NCBI GenBank assembly: GCA_001599815.1
Contig: BCIA01000002.1
Coordinates: forward strand, 3,259,626 to 3,323,625
Source of the DNA: Furcasterigmium furcatum
Lineage: Eukaryota; Ascomycota; Sordariomycetes; Glomerellales; Plectosphaerellaceae
Length of the DNA stretch: 64,000 nucleotides
Direction of reading: 5' to 3'
Notes under the pieces: model-generated
Database searches by the model: none
The model's input: the letters and a program-made list of their open reading frames with translations, nothing else
What the model was told of the DNA's origin: nothing
Shown: positions 31,420-43,735 of the stretch, one piece after another
Layout of the letters: every line of letters starts with the position of its first letter
Position numbering within the stretch: the stretch's first letter is position 1
Position numbers and translations under genes: made by a program

Positions 31420-34257
31420 CTACGACGCTTTATCAAGGAATGCGAGACTTCGGATGGACCCGACGTTGATGATACCGATGTAGTGGGCACTTGGCTGCGA
31501 GCACTTGGTTGCCACGGGTCGAAGGACTGTGCCTGCATTTGTCTCTAGACTCTCCGGGAGATCGACGAAGGCGAGATGGTACTGTGGTTCGAAGCCTACC
31601 ATACGGTGCATTTCGAGGCAAAGAATGCGTGATGCTGCGTCGTATGATGCGTAGTTGACGTATATCCCCGCCAGACTCCTTTCCTCAGCATCCACGAGTT
31701 TGATACCCGGCGGAGTCGAAGGCTCAGGGAACCTTTCGGAGGAGTACATCCTCAACTCGCCGTCGTTAATGGTCCCAAAGCCGTGTTCGCCGGATCGAGT
31801 CAGGAAGTTGAACCATTTGATGGAGCGACCAGACGATGTTGATGAACCAGACTGGAGGGTGCCAAGGGGAGTTCCCGTGTCAACTTGGTAGACATTGGTG
31901 GAATCTGCCGTCAACACCAGCATCGCCCCTTGCGAGGGTTGGAACAAGACCTGACGGATACTCGACTGCAAAGAGACCTGCCAGAGCATCTCCTTTGCTT
32001 CAAATCCCTCCTGGCCGGCCGCCCAGTGTAGCTGCCATATCTGAACGACGCGGTTGATGTCGCTGGATGCGATGATATCTGCCTCTCCGGCCGTGACCTC
32101 CGTAGCATAAGAACCGATGGGGTGCTCGTAGAGAATCCGCTTCTGCCGGCCGGTCTCGGTGTCATATGTTGCAATACTTCCGTTGCTGAATGACGCAAAC
32201 ACGACTGGTTTCGTCGGGTGCCTGCGAATAGATGTAATCTTAGGCCCATCAAGGCTGGAATAACGCCCAACCACCGAGTACTGGCTCTGGTCACTGGGGC
32301 CGTCCTCCTCATCGACCTTCTTCCACACCAGGGTAGCTGGCGTCCAAATCCTCACAGTTGACCCGTCTGCGTCAAGTAAGTTGGCGGTGTCGGAGGTGAA
32401 GCTCAGAATACGGAGAGGAGATGGCGGAGTCTTCACTTCGTACAGCGGAGTCGGGGTTTCAAAATCCCAAAGTCGCAGCTTTCCCAGGACGTCGACTGTG
32501 GCCATGGTGTTGCCGTCAGGAGAACAGGCGATCGAATCGTAGTTCGTATCTGCTTCCGGGCGATGGCGTTGGACCAATGCCCCGGACCAGTAGTCATAAA
32601 TCGCCAAGGCTGAGCCCGAGTATGCTACGAGAAGCATGGCGATGTCTGCATTGGGATTGAAAGCCATGTGACTGACAGGGGCATCTTGTTCGTCGATCGT
32701 AAAGCCGAGCAACTCGTTCTCTCGGAAGTCCCATCGCACGGCCGTGTTCAGTAATCGCGACGGTCGAGGTCGAGGCCGAGGCTAACGTCAGACATCGCGA
32801 TCTTATGCGCTGTGATCAGACGGCAGCGCCTTTGACATCCCAGAGGGTCAGGAATCTGGCCCTGGCGACAAGAAGCTGGCTTCCCGACTCGGTGAAATGC
32901 AGGCAGTCGACAGGGTGCTGATTCGTGAGCAGCACCTCGGCATGGAGGCTCTTGTGGTGGAAAAGCCGCACCGCACCAGATTCCATGCCGACTGCGATGA
33001 AGATCTCGCCGCAGGTTACAGCTCAGATAAATGACCGGGAGGTTGAGTACCGTGACTTGTCAGATCACCGACCGCCGAGCTCAAGACGTCCCGTAGCTTC
33101 ACATAGTTTGGGTCATCCCGGGAGTCAAACTTGCAAATGTCCCGATGGTTGGCGTGTAAGAAGGTGCTCATCTCCTCTTCGTAACCTAAGACTGCTGAAG
33201 CTTTGCTCACCACGAGGCCAGACCCAAAGCTCATTGGCAATGTCTCGTAGAACGAAAACAAGGAGATGCCGCCGATGTATCGAGGGAATTCTTCGTTGAT
33301 CGTCTGGACCGAAGTAGAGCCCGACATGAGGTCCTTCACATACTCCTTCGAGATGCGGGAGACTTTCAAGACGTTCTTGAGAGTGGTAGCGAGTTCGGAG
33401 CCCCTATGCGGAGTGGCCAGGAAGAATATGCCGCGGATACGTTTGGACAACGTCGTGCTTGATGCATTCTGATGGGCGAGAACGAAAGCCTAAACCGTCA
33501 GCAGCGGACACGGGGAAGAGTCCTACTTCTTAACGTTCTTATTACCTTCTTAATCACAAGTCCGCCCATAGAATGGCCGATGAGAATGATAGGAATCTAC
33601 CTCGCTCGTCGTCAGCCACAGCCCGACTTGTGCGTGCTCCTAGGATGCTGAGACCACCAGACCTCGTTGTGGCTTCTGAGGTGATGCGACGTTCTCATCT
33701 CCTCAAACAGAGCTGTCCCAAAGTCGTGCACATTCAACTCGCTGTTGTTTGCGGCTAGCCAGTCTGAGTGATATCCAAAGGCGTATATGCTTGCATTTTC
33801 GAAGCCGGGTTCCGTTGGCAGCCTGCGGCCAGAATGACCGAGGATCGGTTCCCTTACGCCACGTCTTGACGCTGCCGCCGCGCAAGCCATGGACGAAGAC
33901 GAGGTCAACCAGAGGCTGCGGACTCAAGTGGACAGGGCGCAACCCGAGGTCTCCCCTGATGCCCTCCTCGGGGTCCTCTATCTTGCCCCTGGAGGTGATC
34001 CGGCTCGTGCCCCATCGTGGAGCAGTTTTCGGGGGAGGCGAGAGAGTCGAGAACCTCCCACCCTCGCCATCGGGAGTCGAAGAGCCTCCTTCGTATCGAA
34101 GCGACAGACCTGCAGACGTGGATTCCAGACGGACCGGAAGCGTAGTGTTTAGAAGGTCCTCCCAGCTCGCGTCGACAGGCTTTCCAGCTGTGGCCTGATA
34201 CACGCACTGATGAATACCCGACTCGCTGTCAGATGGCCCAGTTGTGGCGGGACGGAC
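31420..34257 (-). pseudogene. SesB-type hydrolase / WD40 gene lacking its NACHT domain, probably degenerate
   Basis: It resembles fungal NLR-like proteins with an N-terminal alpha/beta-hydrolase (SesB-like), a central NACHT and C-terminal WD40 repeats. The hydrolase part (34250 down to 33051) shows LVDLVFVHGLRGGSVKTWRK, IYAFGYHSDW, the nucleophile motif GHSMGG (33561-33578), FFLATPHRGS and HRDICKF, spread over exons with intron-like gaps near 33600 and 33490-33545. After WPQ (about 33820) the frame shifts relative to the family. Hydrolase coding ends at VGDLTSH and a 59-nt intron (33050-32992) leads directly into WD40 sequence (VGMESGAVRLFHH). There is no room for a NACHT domain. The WD40 frame meets a stop at 32816-32818 and resumes in another frame at SRLLNTAVRWDFRENELLG, continuing to 31420. 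No start ATG was found. I call it a decayed NLR relic; a spliced hydrolase-WD40 protein is the less likely alternative. Confidence 0.7.
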
Positions 34258-35217
34258 CTACCGATATCTCATTCTATACCCTTGATGGCTTTTATGGCAG
34301 CTACCAAGTGACTGCTCGATACATGGGAAACACCTCACGTCAACGGACTGTGATAGCCTGATCCTGACTGACCCCGCAGACATACATCCAGCGGCGCTTG
34401 CAACTAACTGGCAGGGATTGCGGACTCCATGCTGCAGGAAGCCTGTTGCAAGAGCCCGATTGGTGTAGGGACTCATCAAGCCCGGCACGGGAACATTCAT
34501 CTGGCAGGATATAGCGAAGTAAAATTGATCCAAAGGGGTGTTGTGTTCACCCATGAATTTCGAGCTTATCTGAGCCCTGCAGGCATGGATGGCTGCTGTG
34601 GAGCTGGTAAATATCAACTTCAGAGGGCAGCATGCCAGTGGCAGTGATGTCGTTGCCTTGCAGTGTCAAAGACGAGATGCGTCATCTTGTTGGCGAAGCA
34701 CCCCAACGGCTCCGACAGCTTCCAGGAATCAATACCCATCTGAGGATGCATGGAGATGCATGTAGGCACCTAGATAAACGTGGAAGGTGGGCTTGTGACA
34801 AATAAGTGAGATACGTACACAGAGAATGGGCAATGGAAACAAAATCGAGTCTCGCAAAGGATTATGGTGGTCACCACCTCCAGGTTCCCTGCCAGTGGTG
34901 GGCACCTTGATGGACGTTTCAGCTGTGATCCCTGTCGAAGCCCGCAGGCAGCGCTAAGAAGCTCGGGTCTCGGCGCTGATAAGCTCCAAGCCCCGATGAT
35001 GCGACTGAGCTTCCCCCGCCTTCCCTCCCTCCCGTCCCTCACTCAACACAGGTAACCTGTGGCACCTTTGTGGCCGCATGACTTGTATCGTCGTCGTTCT
35101 CTTCTTAAAAGGATCGAGGCGCCCAACTGCACCATCCCCTTCAACTTCTCCCACATCACATCACCAAATCAGCAACCACACACGGATACCCTAGCTGGAG
35201 CTCTTCGTCTACTCGAG
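34258..35217. other. Divergent intergenic region
   Basis: About 960 bp between the hydrolase/WD40 relic and bleomycin hydrolase. The last 180 bp look like the latter's leader. No gene seen; a first exon of the relic could lie here but I cannot point to one. Confidence 0.5.
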
Positions 35218-36787
35218 ATGGGCGCTCAACAAACCAAGCCTTCGTCCGACCAGGCGCTCATCCAGCGTCTCGAGAAGATGCACGTTCGCAACGAGGAGAC
35301 CGAAACCACGAGCCGCTCAGCGACGTGCGAGAAGCAGCAGCATGTGCTGGCAGACCGCAACCCCGAGGGCCTGTCTGTCCAGCTGATGAAGTCGTGGCAG
35401 ACGAGCTTCCTCAAGGAGCCCAAGAACAGGTGCGCAAAGCTTCCACGCAAGCACACAGGTCCATTCATGCTGATAAACTCAAAACAGGCTGGCACTATCT
35501 GCCCTGAGCACTGCCGACCCTCGCGCCGTCCTGTACTCGGTCCCCACGGAGCACGCCGATCCCCAGATCTTCAACATCCAGATCCCGCTCGAGGGAGGCC
35601 CCATCACCAACCAGCGCTCATCGGGTCGTTGCTGGCTGTTTGCCTCGACCAACGTCTTCCGAGTCGCGCTCATGCGCCGCTACAACCTCTCCGGCTTCGA
35701 GCTGTCCCAGTCGTACCTCTTCTTCTGGGACAAGCTGGAGAAGTCGAACTGGTTCCTCGAGCAGATCATCGACACCGCCACCAAGGATCTCGACTCCCGC
35801 CTCGTGCAGCACCTCCTGGGTGACATCATCTCCGATGGTGGCCAGTGGGACATGGTCTACAACCTCGTCGAGAAGTATGGCCTGGTGCCCCAGGCCCTGT
35901 TCCCCGACAGCTGGAACGCCAAGAACTCGGGCGTCCTGAACAGCATCCTCAAGACGAAGCTGCGCGAGTTCGCCCTCACCCTCCGCAAGCTCATCAATGA
36001 GGAGGGCGCCTCGGCCCAGAGCGTTACCGACGCCAAGGATGAGATGATGCACTCGGTCCTCGGTGTGCTCACGCTGAGCCTGGGCGTGCCTCCTGACCCA
36101 AGGTCCGAGTTCACCTGGACCTACGAGGACAAGGATGGCAAGGCGCACGAGCTCAAGTCCACTCCGAAGGCTTTCGCGAAGGACATCTATTCCTCCGAGC
36201 TCCGCATCACAAGCAGCACCGTCGCTGGCATGACCTCGCTCGTCAACGACCCCCGCCACGCTCCCCTCACCCTCATGACCGTCTCGAGGCTCGGCAACAT
36301 CGTCGGCGGCCGTGACGTGACCTACATCAACGTCGACATGCCCCGGCTCAAGAAGGCCTGCATCGCCATGCTCAAGGCCGGCCTCCCCATCTTCTTCGGT
36401 TCCGACGTCGGCAAGTTCAGCAACTCCCGCAGCGGCGTCATGGACCTCGACCTCATCGACTACGAGATCGGCTTCAACGTCAGCCTGCTCGAGATGAGCA
36501 AGGCCGACCGCCTGCGGGCGCGCGAGTCGCAGATGACCCACGCCATGGTACTGACGGCCGTGCACGTCGACGAGAAGACGGGCGAGAGCGTGCGGTGGAG
36601 GGTGCAGAACAGCTGGGGCGACGCCGCGGGCGACAAGGGCTGGTTCGTCATGAGCGACAAGTGGATGGACGAGTTTGTGTACCAGGCGGTCATTGACCCG
36701 AGGTTCCTGAGCAAGGAGATCAAGGACGTGCTGCGGACGGAGCCTGTTGTGCTCCCGTTGTGGGATCCCATGGGCAGCCTTGCCTGA
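35218..36787 (+). CDS. LAP3: Bleomycin hydrolase-type cysteine aminopeptidase, 503 aa
   Basis: Papain-superfamily (C1B) neutral cysteine protease. Homologues form barrel-shaped hexamers in the cytosol, trim peptides and detoxify bleomycin and homocysteine thiolactone. Two exons, 35218-35429 and 35488-36787, are separated by a 58-nt intron (GTGCGC...ACAG), joining EPKNR to LALSALSTADPR. The catalytic set is complete: Gln113 and Cys119 in NQRSSGRCWLFAS, His422 in MTHAMVLTAV and Asn445 in VQNSWGD. The central region (LSQSYLFFWDKLEKSNWFLE, DGGQWDMVYNLVEKYG) is family-typical. The protein ends WDPMGSLA, the C-terminal arm that reaches into the active-site cleft in this family. The N-terminus (MGAQQTKPSSDQAL) starts with Met-Gly, which could allow N-myristoylation; that is speculative. 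The start follows a pyrimidine-rich leader. Confidence 0.96.
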
Positions 36788-39700
36788 TCTGCCGTGGGCA
36801 TGTCTGGCATTTACGATGGCGAATATGAATATGGTCTGGGTTCCTCGGGTACCGGCGTATCGGGTCTTTCAGAGGAGTAATTATCATATCAATTGGAATT
36901 TTCAACAGTCCCACAGCCTTGATGGTGCGCAGCCCGCAAGGCCATTCATTGATCCTGTGGACTCTGTGACGTCTGTCGATATGCTCCAAGGACGGATTAT
37001 CGTATGATATGTGGTTGTCTCCAGCACTGGCCTGCCAGTGATTAGCAAACCATTTGTCCTTGATCCCACCAAGCCCACCGCTCGGCCTCACTTTCAGCTC
37101 GCGATCTGTCCGTCGAGCGGGTCGCCGTTGGCATCACTCCGGCCAACGGTCATCAACAGCGAGTCGACAGGTCCGTCTCCCGAATTAGGATGACAGGTAC
37201 GGCAGGGCTCCCAGGATGAACGACGCAGGTTCTTGGAGGAGACCGCTCCTCACCGCTCCTGTCAGGCAGGCATCCGTGGCGTTTCCCTCACAGCCGTCAC
37301 CATGATCAACAAGGGTGCGTTGCCGCACCCCGCTCCCAGTCTGGCCGGGCTGTCTGTCTTTGTTCCAAGTTTCTCGACCGGGCTGCCCGTCGGTCCCGTG
37401 GCCCCGGCGCCTGCGAACCCCTGTCGCCGGCCGATCTGCCGGGATGATCCCCCGAGATCATGCTGGAGGCGTCTCTGCCCGATGTCTGCTCCCACGGCGA
37501 CGCGCACGGAAGAGGCCTAGGCCGCGGTAAGGCGCAGCTACTGACTTGCGGTGCTGCAGAGACGAGTGGGTGGCCAAGCTTGGGCGTCCTCGAGGGCTTC
37601 ACGGCTCAGAGGGGCTCGAGGGAGCGCACTTGCGCATTTTGGTCATATCCGGGTACTCATGCGGACGGCCTGCGCCTTGTATCATCCAGGCTCGCACGAT
37701 GAGGTGCTTCGAAAATCAGGGAATGTATTTCCTGCAGATAGCTACGCCATGCCGGCAGTCAACATCCCCCAGGTACCTAACTGCAGGTGCCCGGAGGTTC
37801 TTATTGCGGCTCAAGGCCGATGATGACCGGCGGGGCTGCGGTGCTTGCGGCCAGCTGTGAGGGATTCCCACTCGTTCGAATTTTCTGGAAGTATTACTGC
37901 CGCCATGGACTCGGTCGTCGTCCTGGTCGCGAGCCTGATTGACTGACTGGCAGGCTGCCCGCTCTCAGCTTTTCATGCAGCCAGGGGATTGCGCATGGGT
38001 TCGCGATGGAGCCGTCGGGCTGCAAAGGGCTTCGGAGCCCAAGGTTGTTGCTTGTTGGGCAGAGAGTACTGGCACTGCAGGAGAGGGGCAATCAATTCGG
38101 GGAGATTTTTTTTGCTCAGGCGCCATTCCCCGTTGCTGGGTTGATGATCGCCGTCCAGGCAGGCATGGCAAGGGATGGCCAGTCGGTGTAAGTCAGTCAG
38201 TCAGTCGGTCATCAGTCGGTCATCAGTCGTCAGGGGGGGCGTCTCGATCGATGCCATCCAAGGAGCAAAGGGCGCTGGCGAGACGAGGGGGTCCTCCTTT
38301 GGTATTTCGTTTCGGTGATCGGCTGTGGGAGAGGGTCTCCGTCCAAGGGAGCGATCCATCCGAGGCGTTAGGCCAGTTTGTTGTTTTGTCGAGGAACGAA
38401 GCAAAAAGGGAGTCAAAGCCCCTCCGCCGCCCATCTGTCTTAGACCCCTGAGAACCTCTCTCACAACACAGTCGATACGCATACAAAACTTTGCCAAGCA
38501 GCACTTGGGGCCACTGGCCGCGTCTTCGTCCAGGACTGAGTGTTCTTTTTTGACCTCGTTTGAAGGCAGTCCGGCTGCGCGCGCGCTTCAGGCGCCAACC
38601 AACTTGAATCGCCCAGGTCTCGACTCGACCCCTCATCGCTAAGCTGAGGTGTCGTTCACTAGAAGCTGCATCCAGACTTACACGGCGGCTCAACAACTCC
38701 CACAACCCACCCCGCCGCCAGAAAAACTCGCAGCCGTCGGCTTTAACGCCGGATTCTATTTACAACACGAGCATCGTTGTCATCTGGATGGTGACGTCCG
38801 TCGAGTAGCGGAAAGAAGAGACGAAACAGCAATAAGGAGCAGTCGAGCGCCACATCTTTGCCCATCGCAAGCAGGTCGGACTCCCACCTCAATTCCAGCT
38901 TGGATCTCTTGAAACGCGGAGGAAGCATTCGTGGGGGAGAATTGGCCCCGACCGCAGCCCGCCCCGGACACCTGGCCGATCTGACGAGATCTCATCCGTC
39001 CTCAGGTAAACGAGCACGCGCAATAAGACCCCATTGAGCCGGCCGTCGGGGGCAAAGCACAGGGCTAACAAGGACACACCAGTACCGCACCAACCTCAAC
39101 GCGAGGGCACTCAGAAGAGAAGAGAAGGAAAGACGTCACCGACCAGGTGACCATCCACTTACACCGAGGAAACGACCGGCTGCCGGAGCATCTCCCCCTG
39201 TGCTATTTTACCGGCGACTCGGTGCATCATCCCGGAAGCTTTCCGAAAGGGGCAGGGAGAGGCCGTCGCAGGCCCCATCATCCACCACGACACCAGGAAC
39301 AGGAATAGGAACAGGAAACGAGAGCCTTCTCCGTGACGTCTCCTCCCAGCACCCAGAACAGGACGGGGGACGGTATCTGAAACGAGATACTACAACCCTT
39401 CGTGCATACACATACCACGGGTGGGCTGCCACCCCCAGCTCGAGATCGCCACCGCAGGACGTCAGGGCCGGATCATCCACCTGTCGACCCAGGGCGCAAA
39501 ACCAGGAACGACGTTGCATCGAAACATCATACTCCCACCGCGCTCGGTTTCCTGGAAACTAAGTCACCGGCCTCGTGACCCTCGCGACGGGCCGCAGACT
39601 GGGAGTCTTAGATACGTTTATTACGAGGAGTGAGGGTCCCCGAGTCCCTGCTCTATCTAACCTACCAACCACGATTACTGCCGATCTTTCTTCGACAGTT

Positions 39701-40827
39701 GACAGGCACCGACAAACAGGCTGCCAGGCAGAAGGCTATCGCACCAGCTGCAGCTGTGGGACGTCTGGCTGTTGAGCGCAGTCGGACAAGTTGGGGAACG
39801 AACCGTGAGTGAACTAATTGCTGGTCTGGTCATCCTGCTGCACGTCATCCGGTTTGGCTCACCGAAGCAGACTGACTGGAGGAGAAGAGAAGAAAGAGGC
39901 ACTGCCGAGCCATCATCTCACCACCCACCGCCGCGTCTTCCGCCCTTCTTCCGCATTCTCTCCCTCCCTGTCCACGATTGTCCTCGTGCGGAATTTTATC
40001 TGCCATTTCTTGAAGAGAACCACCCGAGATCCGCTTCATTGCGTCACATTGTCCAGCGCTGCTGGTGGCGATACGACACCAGACTTTCTCCAGTAGTGAG
40101 AACACGAGGTACAGTAAGTTCGTCCACTCCAACTCCCACTCCCAACAAGATGTCGCCGGCCGGCTGCTGCCAAATGCCGAGACGCTCGGCACTGCATCTT
40201 GTCTGGGGCGGCGCACCAACACAGGCAGTCAGTCGGCCATCGCCACGCGTCTTTCGTGGTTTTCCCCCTTGAATATACGTCGAAGGCGAAGGACTGACAT
40301 TATGAACGCCGAAGAAGAGAAGAAAATACGCCATCGGGCTGGCTGAGACTTCTTTGAGCGACTAGAACCCGGCCGAGCCTCGCAGAAGCCCCGGCTTGTT
40401 GAAGAGAAACGACGCAACTGGACCCCGCCGCCCGGGAACTGCTGACTTCGCTTCGGGGGGCAGTGTCACGAACTCCAGCAGCGGCTTCCGTGGTCTTTCG
40501 ACCCCTCCATCTCTCTCAGTGGACCCTTTCCCCACCAAACGGCGCAGTCTGCCGGGGCGGGCCTCGAAGACCTCTGGGACTCCTCCGCTGCTTCCATCTC
40601 ATTATTAAACCTTCCCGCTCGATCCTCACGTGGACTTTGTCCCCGTCCCGCCCTGCATCCCTCCTCCCTTTTCCCCCGTCCAACCTGCCGCGCGCAGACG
40701 AAAGCCTCTTCAGCAGTGCCTCTTCAACGATACCCTCACCGCCACTCCAGCGAACCGCCTTCAATTGAATCTCCCTACCTACATCTCGACAGAGCCCGCA
40801 GGTTCTTGGCTCCCCGACGTCATCACC
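36788..40827. other. 4-kb intergenic region and probable long leader
   Basis: No supportable gene on either strand; the overlapping short frames (for example 37939-38451 plus) lack any domain. It holds the AGTC/GGTCATC tandem at 38191-38231. The stretch from about 38650 to 40827 is C/A-rich and probably contains the promoter and leader of the downstream 951-aa gene. Confidence 0.5.
38191..38231. repeat. AGTC / GGTCATCAGTC tandem repeat
   Basis: Four AGTC units followed by two nearly identical GGTCATCAGTC units. Confidence 0.8.
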
Positions 40828-43735
40828 ATGGAGCCCCGCTACAGCTCCTCCCGATATGGCCACCCGAGGCCACGATCTCCGACCTTCAATCCCGCCAGGG
40901 CCTCGCTGCCCGCGAGCATCGACTACAACCCCATGTACAGCGGAGACATTCATGTGATGCCCACCTCCAGATACAGCGGCATCTCCTCCCGCTACCCCTA
41001 TTCTTCCGCCGCCAATCCTACCACCACGACAACCTACGCCGTCTCCAAGGACCCCCTCGCTCGCGGCTCCAGCCTTCGCGACGCCAGCCGCAATCGCCGC
41101 TCCTCGACTCTCGACTCGACCAGTGCCCGGCCTATTATCGTCACCACTCAAAACCGCCCGTCAGGCTCCTCATCCCACACCTCATCCAGCGCTGCCGGAC
41201 GACATAACAGCCCCAGCCGCGACGACTACCGCACGAGCGACGCCTCATTCTACACCCAGCCCGCCTCGTCCATTCGTTCTCGGAGTCACCAGCGAGGCGG
41301 CTCCTACGGTGGCACCGGGGATGAAGACCCATATGCGCGATCTGGTGACGGTCTCCTCGCCGCCAGAGACCCTTACTGGTCCTCAACACGGCCTACATCG
41401 GTCTACCAGAACACTTCATGGCACAACCCGGTCGCCCCGGTCGACTACGGCGGTGATGGCTATGAATACTATGCGCCCAGCGACCTGGCCCGTCATGACC
41501 TGACCCACGAGCGTCCCAGCAGCCGTTCCAGGCGCCGCGAGAGCTTCGACAAGCCATACTACCAGCGACCCTATGTCAACGTGTCCACGGACACCGGACG
41601 CCCATACAACACCCCGACCTCTCGTTATGATCGCAGTGGCCCTCCTCCTACTACCAGGGGCTTCGATAAGATTGGCCGAGGTGGCCCTGCGGCCTACGAC
41701 CCCCCGCAGCCTCAACAGGCGACGATTCCTCCCGCTGTCCCAGCTGCCCCCGCCCACCACGCACCACCCTTGGGCAGCCCGAAAGAGCACAGGTCTTCTG
41801 GGTCTCCTGAAATGCCCGCCATAACGAGCGCCCCCGCTCGCAGGAGGCCGGTCTCGGTCTACCAGGAGGGCGCTCCGAGGTCTTCCCATCACGACGACTA
41901 TTACCGCTCCCTCGACGACGACCGTAGGCAGTTCAGAGACCCTGCCAGGGAACACGATTCTGCCCGTGCCGACCCTTTCCGTGATGACAGCGTCACTACC
42001 CGAGGCTTTGGTATTAGGACTGATGCCTTGGCGGGCGGTGCTGACTACGATGACCGGCGCGACTCAAGGAAGGAGTCGCGCCCCGTGACCGAACCCGTCA
42101 AGGCCGCTGAGGAAGAAGTCAAACGCTTGCCTGCCCCTCCTGAGGAAGAGCGCCGCCGCCCTCGTGACTCGAGCCATGTGCGTGACTCCAGTCGCGTGGA
42201 CAAGGACCGGGACGCCCGAAACCGTCGCACGAGCAGCGCCAACGACGACGAGGCAGAGCGGAAGAGGCTTCGGGATAAGCTCAACGAGAAGGTCGGAACG
42301 GGTCTCGGCATTGCTGCGACCGCTCTCGGCTTCAACCATCTGGTGAACAAGGACGATAAGAAAGAGGACAAGCCGGAGAAAGAGCCTCGGCGTCGCAGTC
42401 CTGAAGATGAACGCGAGCCGAAGAGAGACAACGACAAGTACCAGCCGCGGGAGGAGTCTCGAGAGCCTAGAACTCGGGCCCCGGTCATTATTGAGACTCG
42501 CCGAACTTCGAGGGACGACGTCGATCGCGAGCGCCGCCGCCGCGACTCCGAGTCCAAGCCGTCCGGAGAAGCCCCCAAGATCCTGTCCTCATCGCGAGAT
42601 GGCTCGCCGGAGGAAGACGCCGCATTCAAATCAAGAAGGCGACGTCCTTCTAACGCTTTCAACCCTACCAACACTCAAGATCTCAGGGAACTGAAAGATC
42701 AGCTTGCCGCCATGAAAGTATCGGCCCCGGCCCCGGCCCCGGCCCCTGCAACAGCCCCTATACCTGCCCCAGTCACAAGTCCAACCGCCGTGGTAACTCC
42801 CACGTCAGCCACCACGGCCAGCTCCGGCCCCCCTCCTATCCCGCCCAAGGAGAGGCTGGTTGAGAGTCCAATTGCGGCTCTGGCCCCCGCGGCGGCAGCG
42901 GCAACGGCAGCAGCAACGGCGGCGGTACCACCGGAGCCCAAGGCGTCTCGTGAGATGCCACCCGCCAGAAAGGAGGTCCCTGTCCCCTCAGGAGAATCTA
43001 CCCTGGTGGGAGACGGTTCGGAGCCGCGCGGTCGTGAGCTGGTTGCCCCCAAGACGGAGGAAAAGCAGGTCCGCCTTGTTTCGCCTCCCAGAGATAAATC
43101 AGATGCGAAGCCGCTCAAGGGCATCTTGAAGCAACCAAGAAAGTTCCCGGAGGAAGATAACCCGATCCGTGAAGGGGTGGCCCCTCACAAGGACGACAAG
43201 AAGCTGAAAGACGCGCCCGCGGGTGCCCGGTGGACAAAGATCAGCCGCAAGATTGTCAACCCCGAGGCATTGACCATTGGCAAGGAGCGATTCGAGGTCC
43301 GCGACGATTTTGTCATTGTTCTGAGGGTGTTGAGCAAGGAGGAGATCCAGGCCTATGCTGTTGCGACACAACAGCTGAGAGGTAAGGAGGAACGGACCAG
43401 CCCCTTGTTGAGTGCTAGCTGACCTCTGTCTAGAACGACGACGAGAAGCCGAGTCAGGTCGGGACCGAGATCGCGGAGATCGTGACCGTGACCGTGACCG
43501 TGACCGCGACTACGATCGTGGCCGCGACCGTGACGTGGAGGGAGACGACAGATCGCGGCATCACCGTCCTTCACGGCGGGACGACGACTATAGCCGATAC
43601 GATGACGAGCGTGACCGTGACAGAGACCGCCATCGCCGGTCGAGGAGGGAAGACGAAGACTACAACCATTATCACCCGCACCGCCACCGCGATCGGGACC
43701 GCGAGCCCCTGGCCATCGAAGGCCCCGCGGTTTGA
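40828..43735 (+). CDS. Large disordered fungal protein with conserved C-terminal domain and RD-repeat tail, 951 aa
   Basis: Two exons: 40828-43381 and 43434-43735, with a 52-nt intron (GTAAGG...TCTAG). The ATG at 40828 is the first in the open frame and has a CATCACC context. The N-terminal 450 residues are Ser/Tyr/Arg/Pro-rich (MEPRYSSSRYGHPRPRSP). A charged Arg/Glu/Asp-rich middle follows, then a Pro-Ala tract. The only clearly globular part is about 755-860, containing KGILKQPRKFPEEDNPIREG, ARWTKISRKIVNPEALTIGK and RDDFVIVLRVLSKEEI. I believe this is a fungal domain of unknown function (DUF8035-like), from memory. The second exon encodes an Arg/Asp repeat tail (DRDRDRDRDRDY) and His-rich end. 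RD/RE tails occur in RNA-associated and nuclear proteins; a nuclear role is only an inference. No signal peptide. Confidence 0.8.
42723..42746 (+). repeat. In-frame CCGGCC-type hexamer repeat
   Basis: Tandem CCCCGG/GGCCCC units within the 951-aa gene encoding alternating Ala-Pro residues; likely length-variable. Confidence 0.8.
43481..43510 (+). repeat. In-frame CGTGAC hexamer repeat
   Basis: Four or more CGTGAC units encoding Arg-Asp repeats in the second exon of the 951-aa gene. Confidence 0.85.

Noticed and set aside
35618..36565. 315-codon minus-strand frame
   Set aside because: Antisense shadow of the bleomycin hydrolase exon; no motifs of its own.
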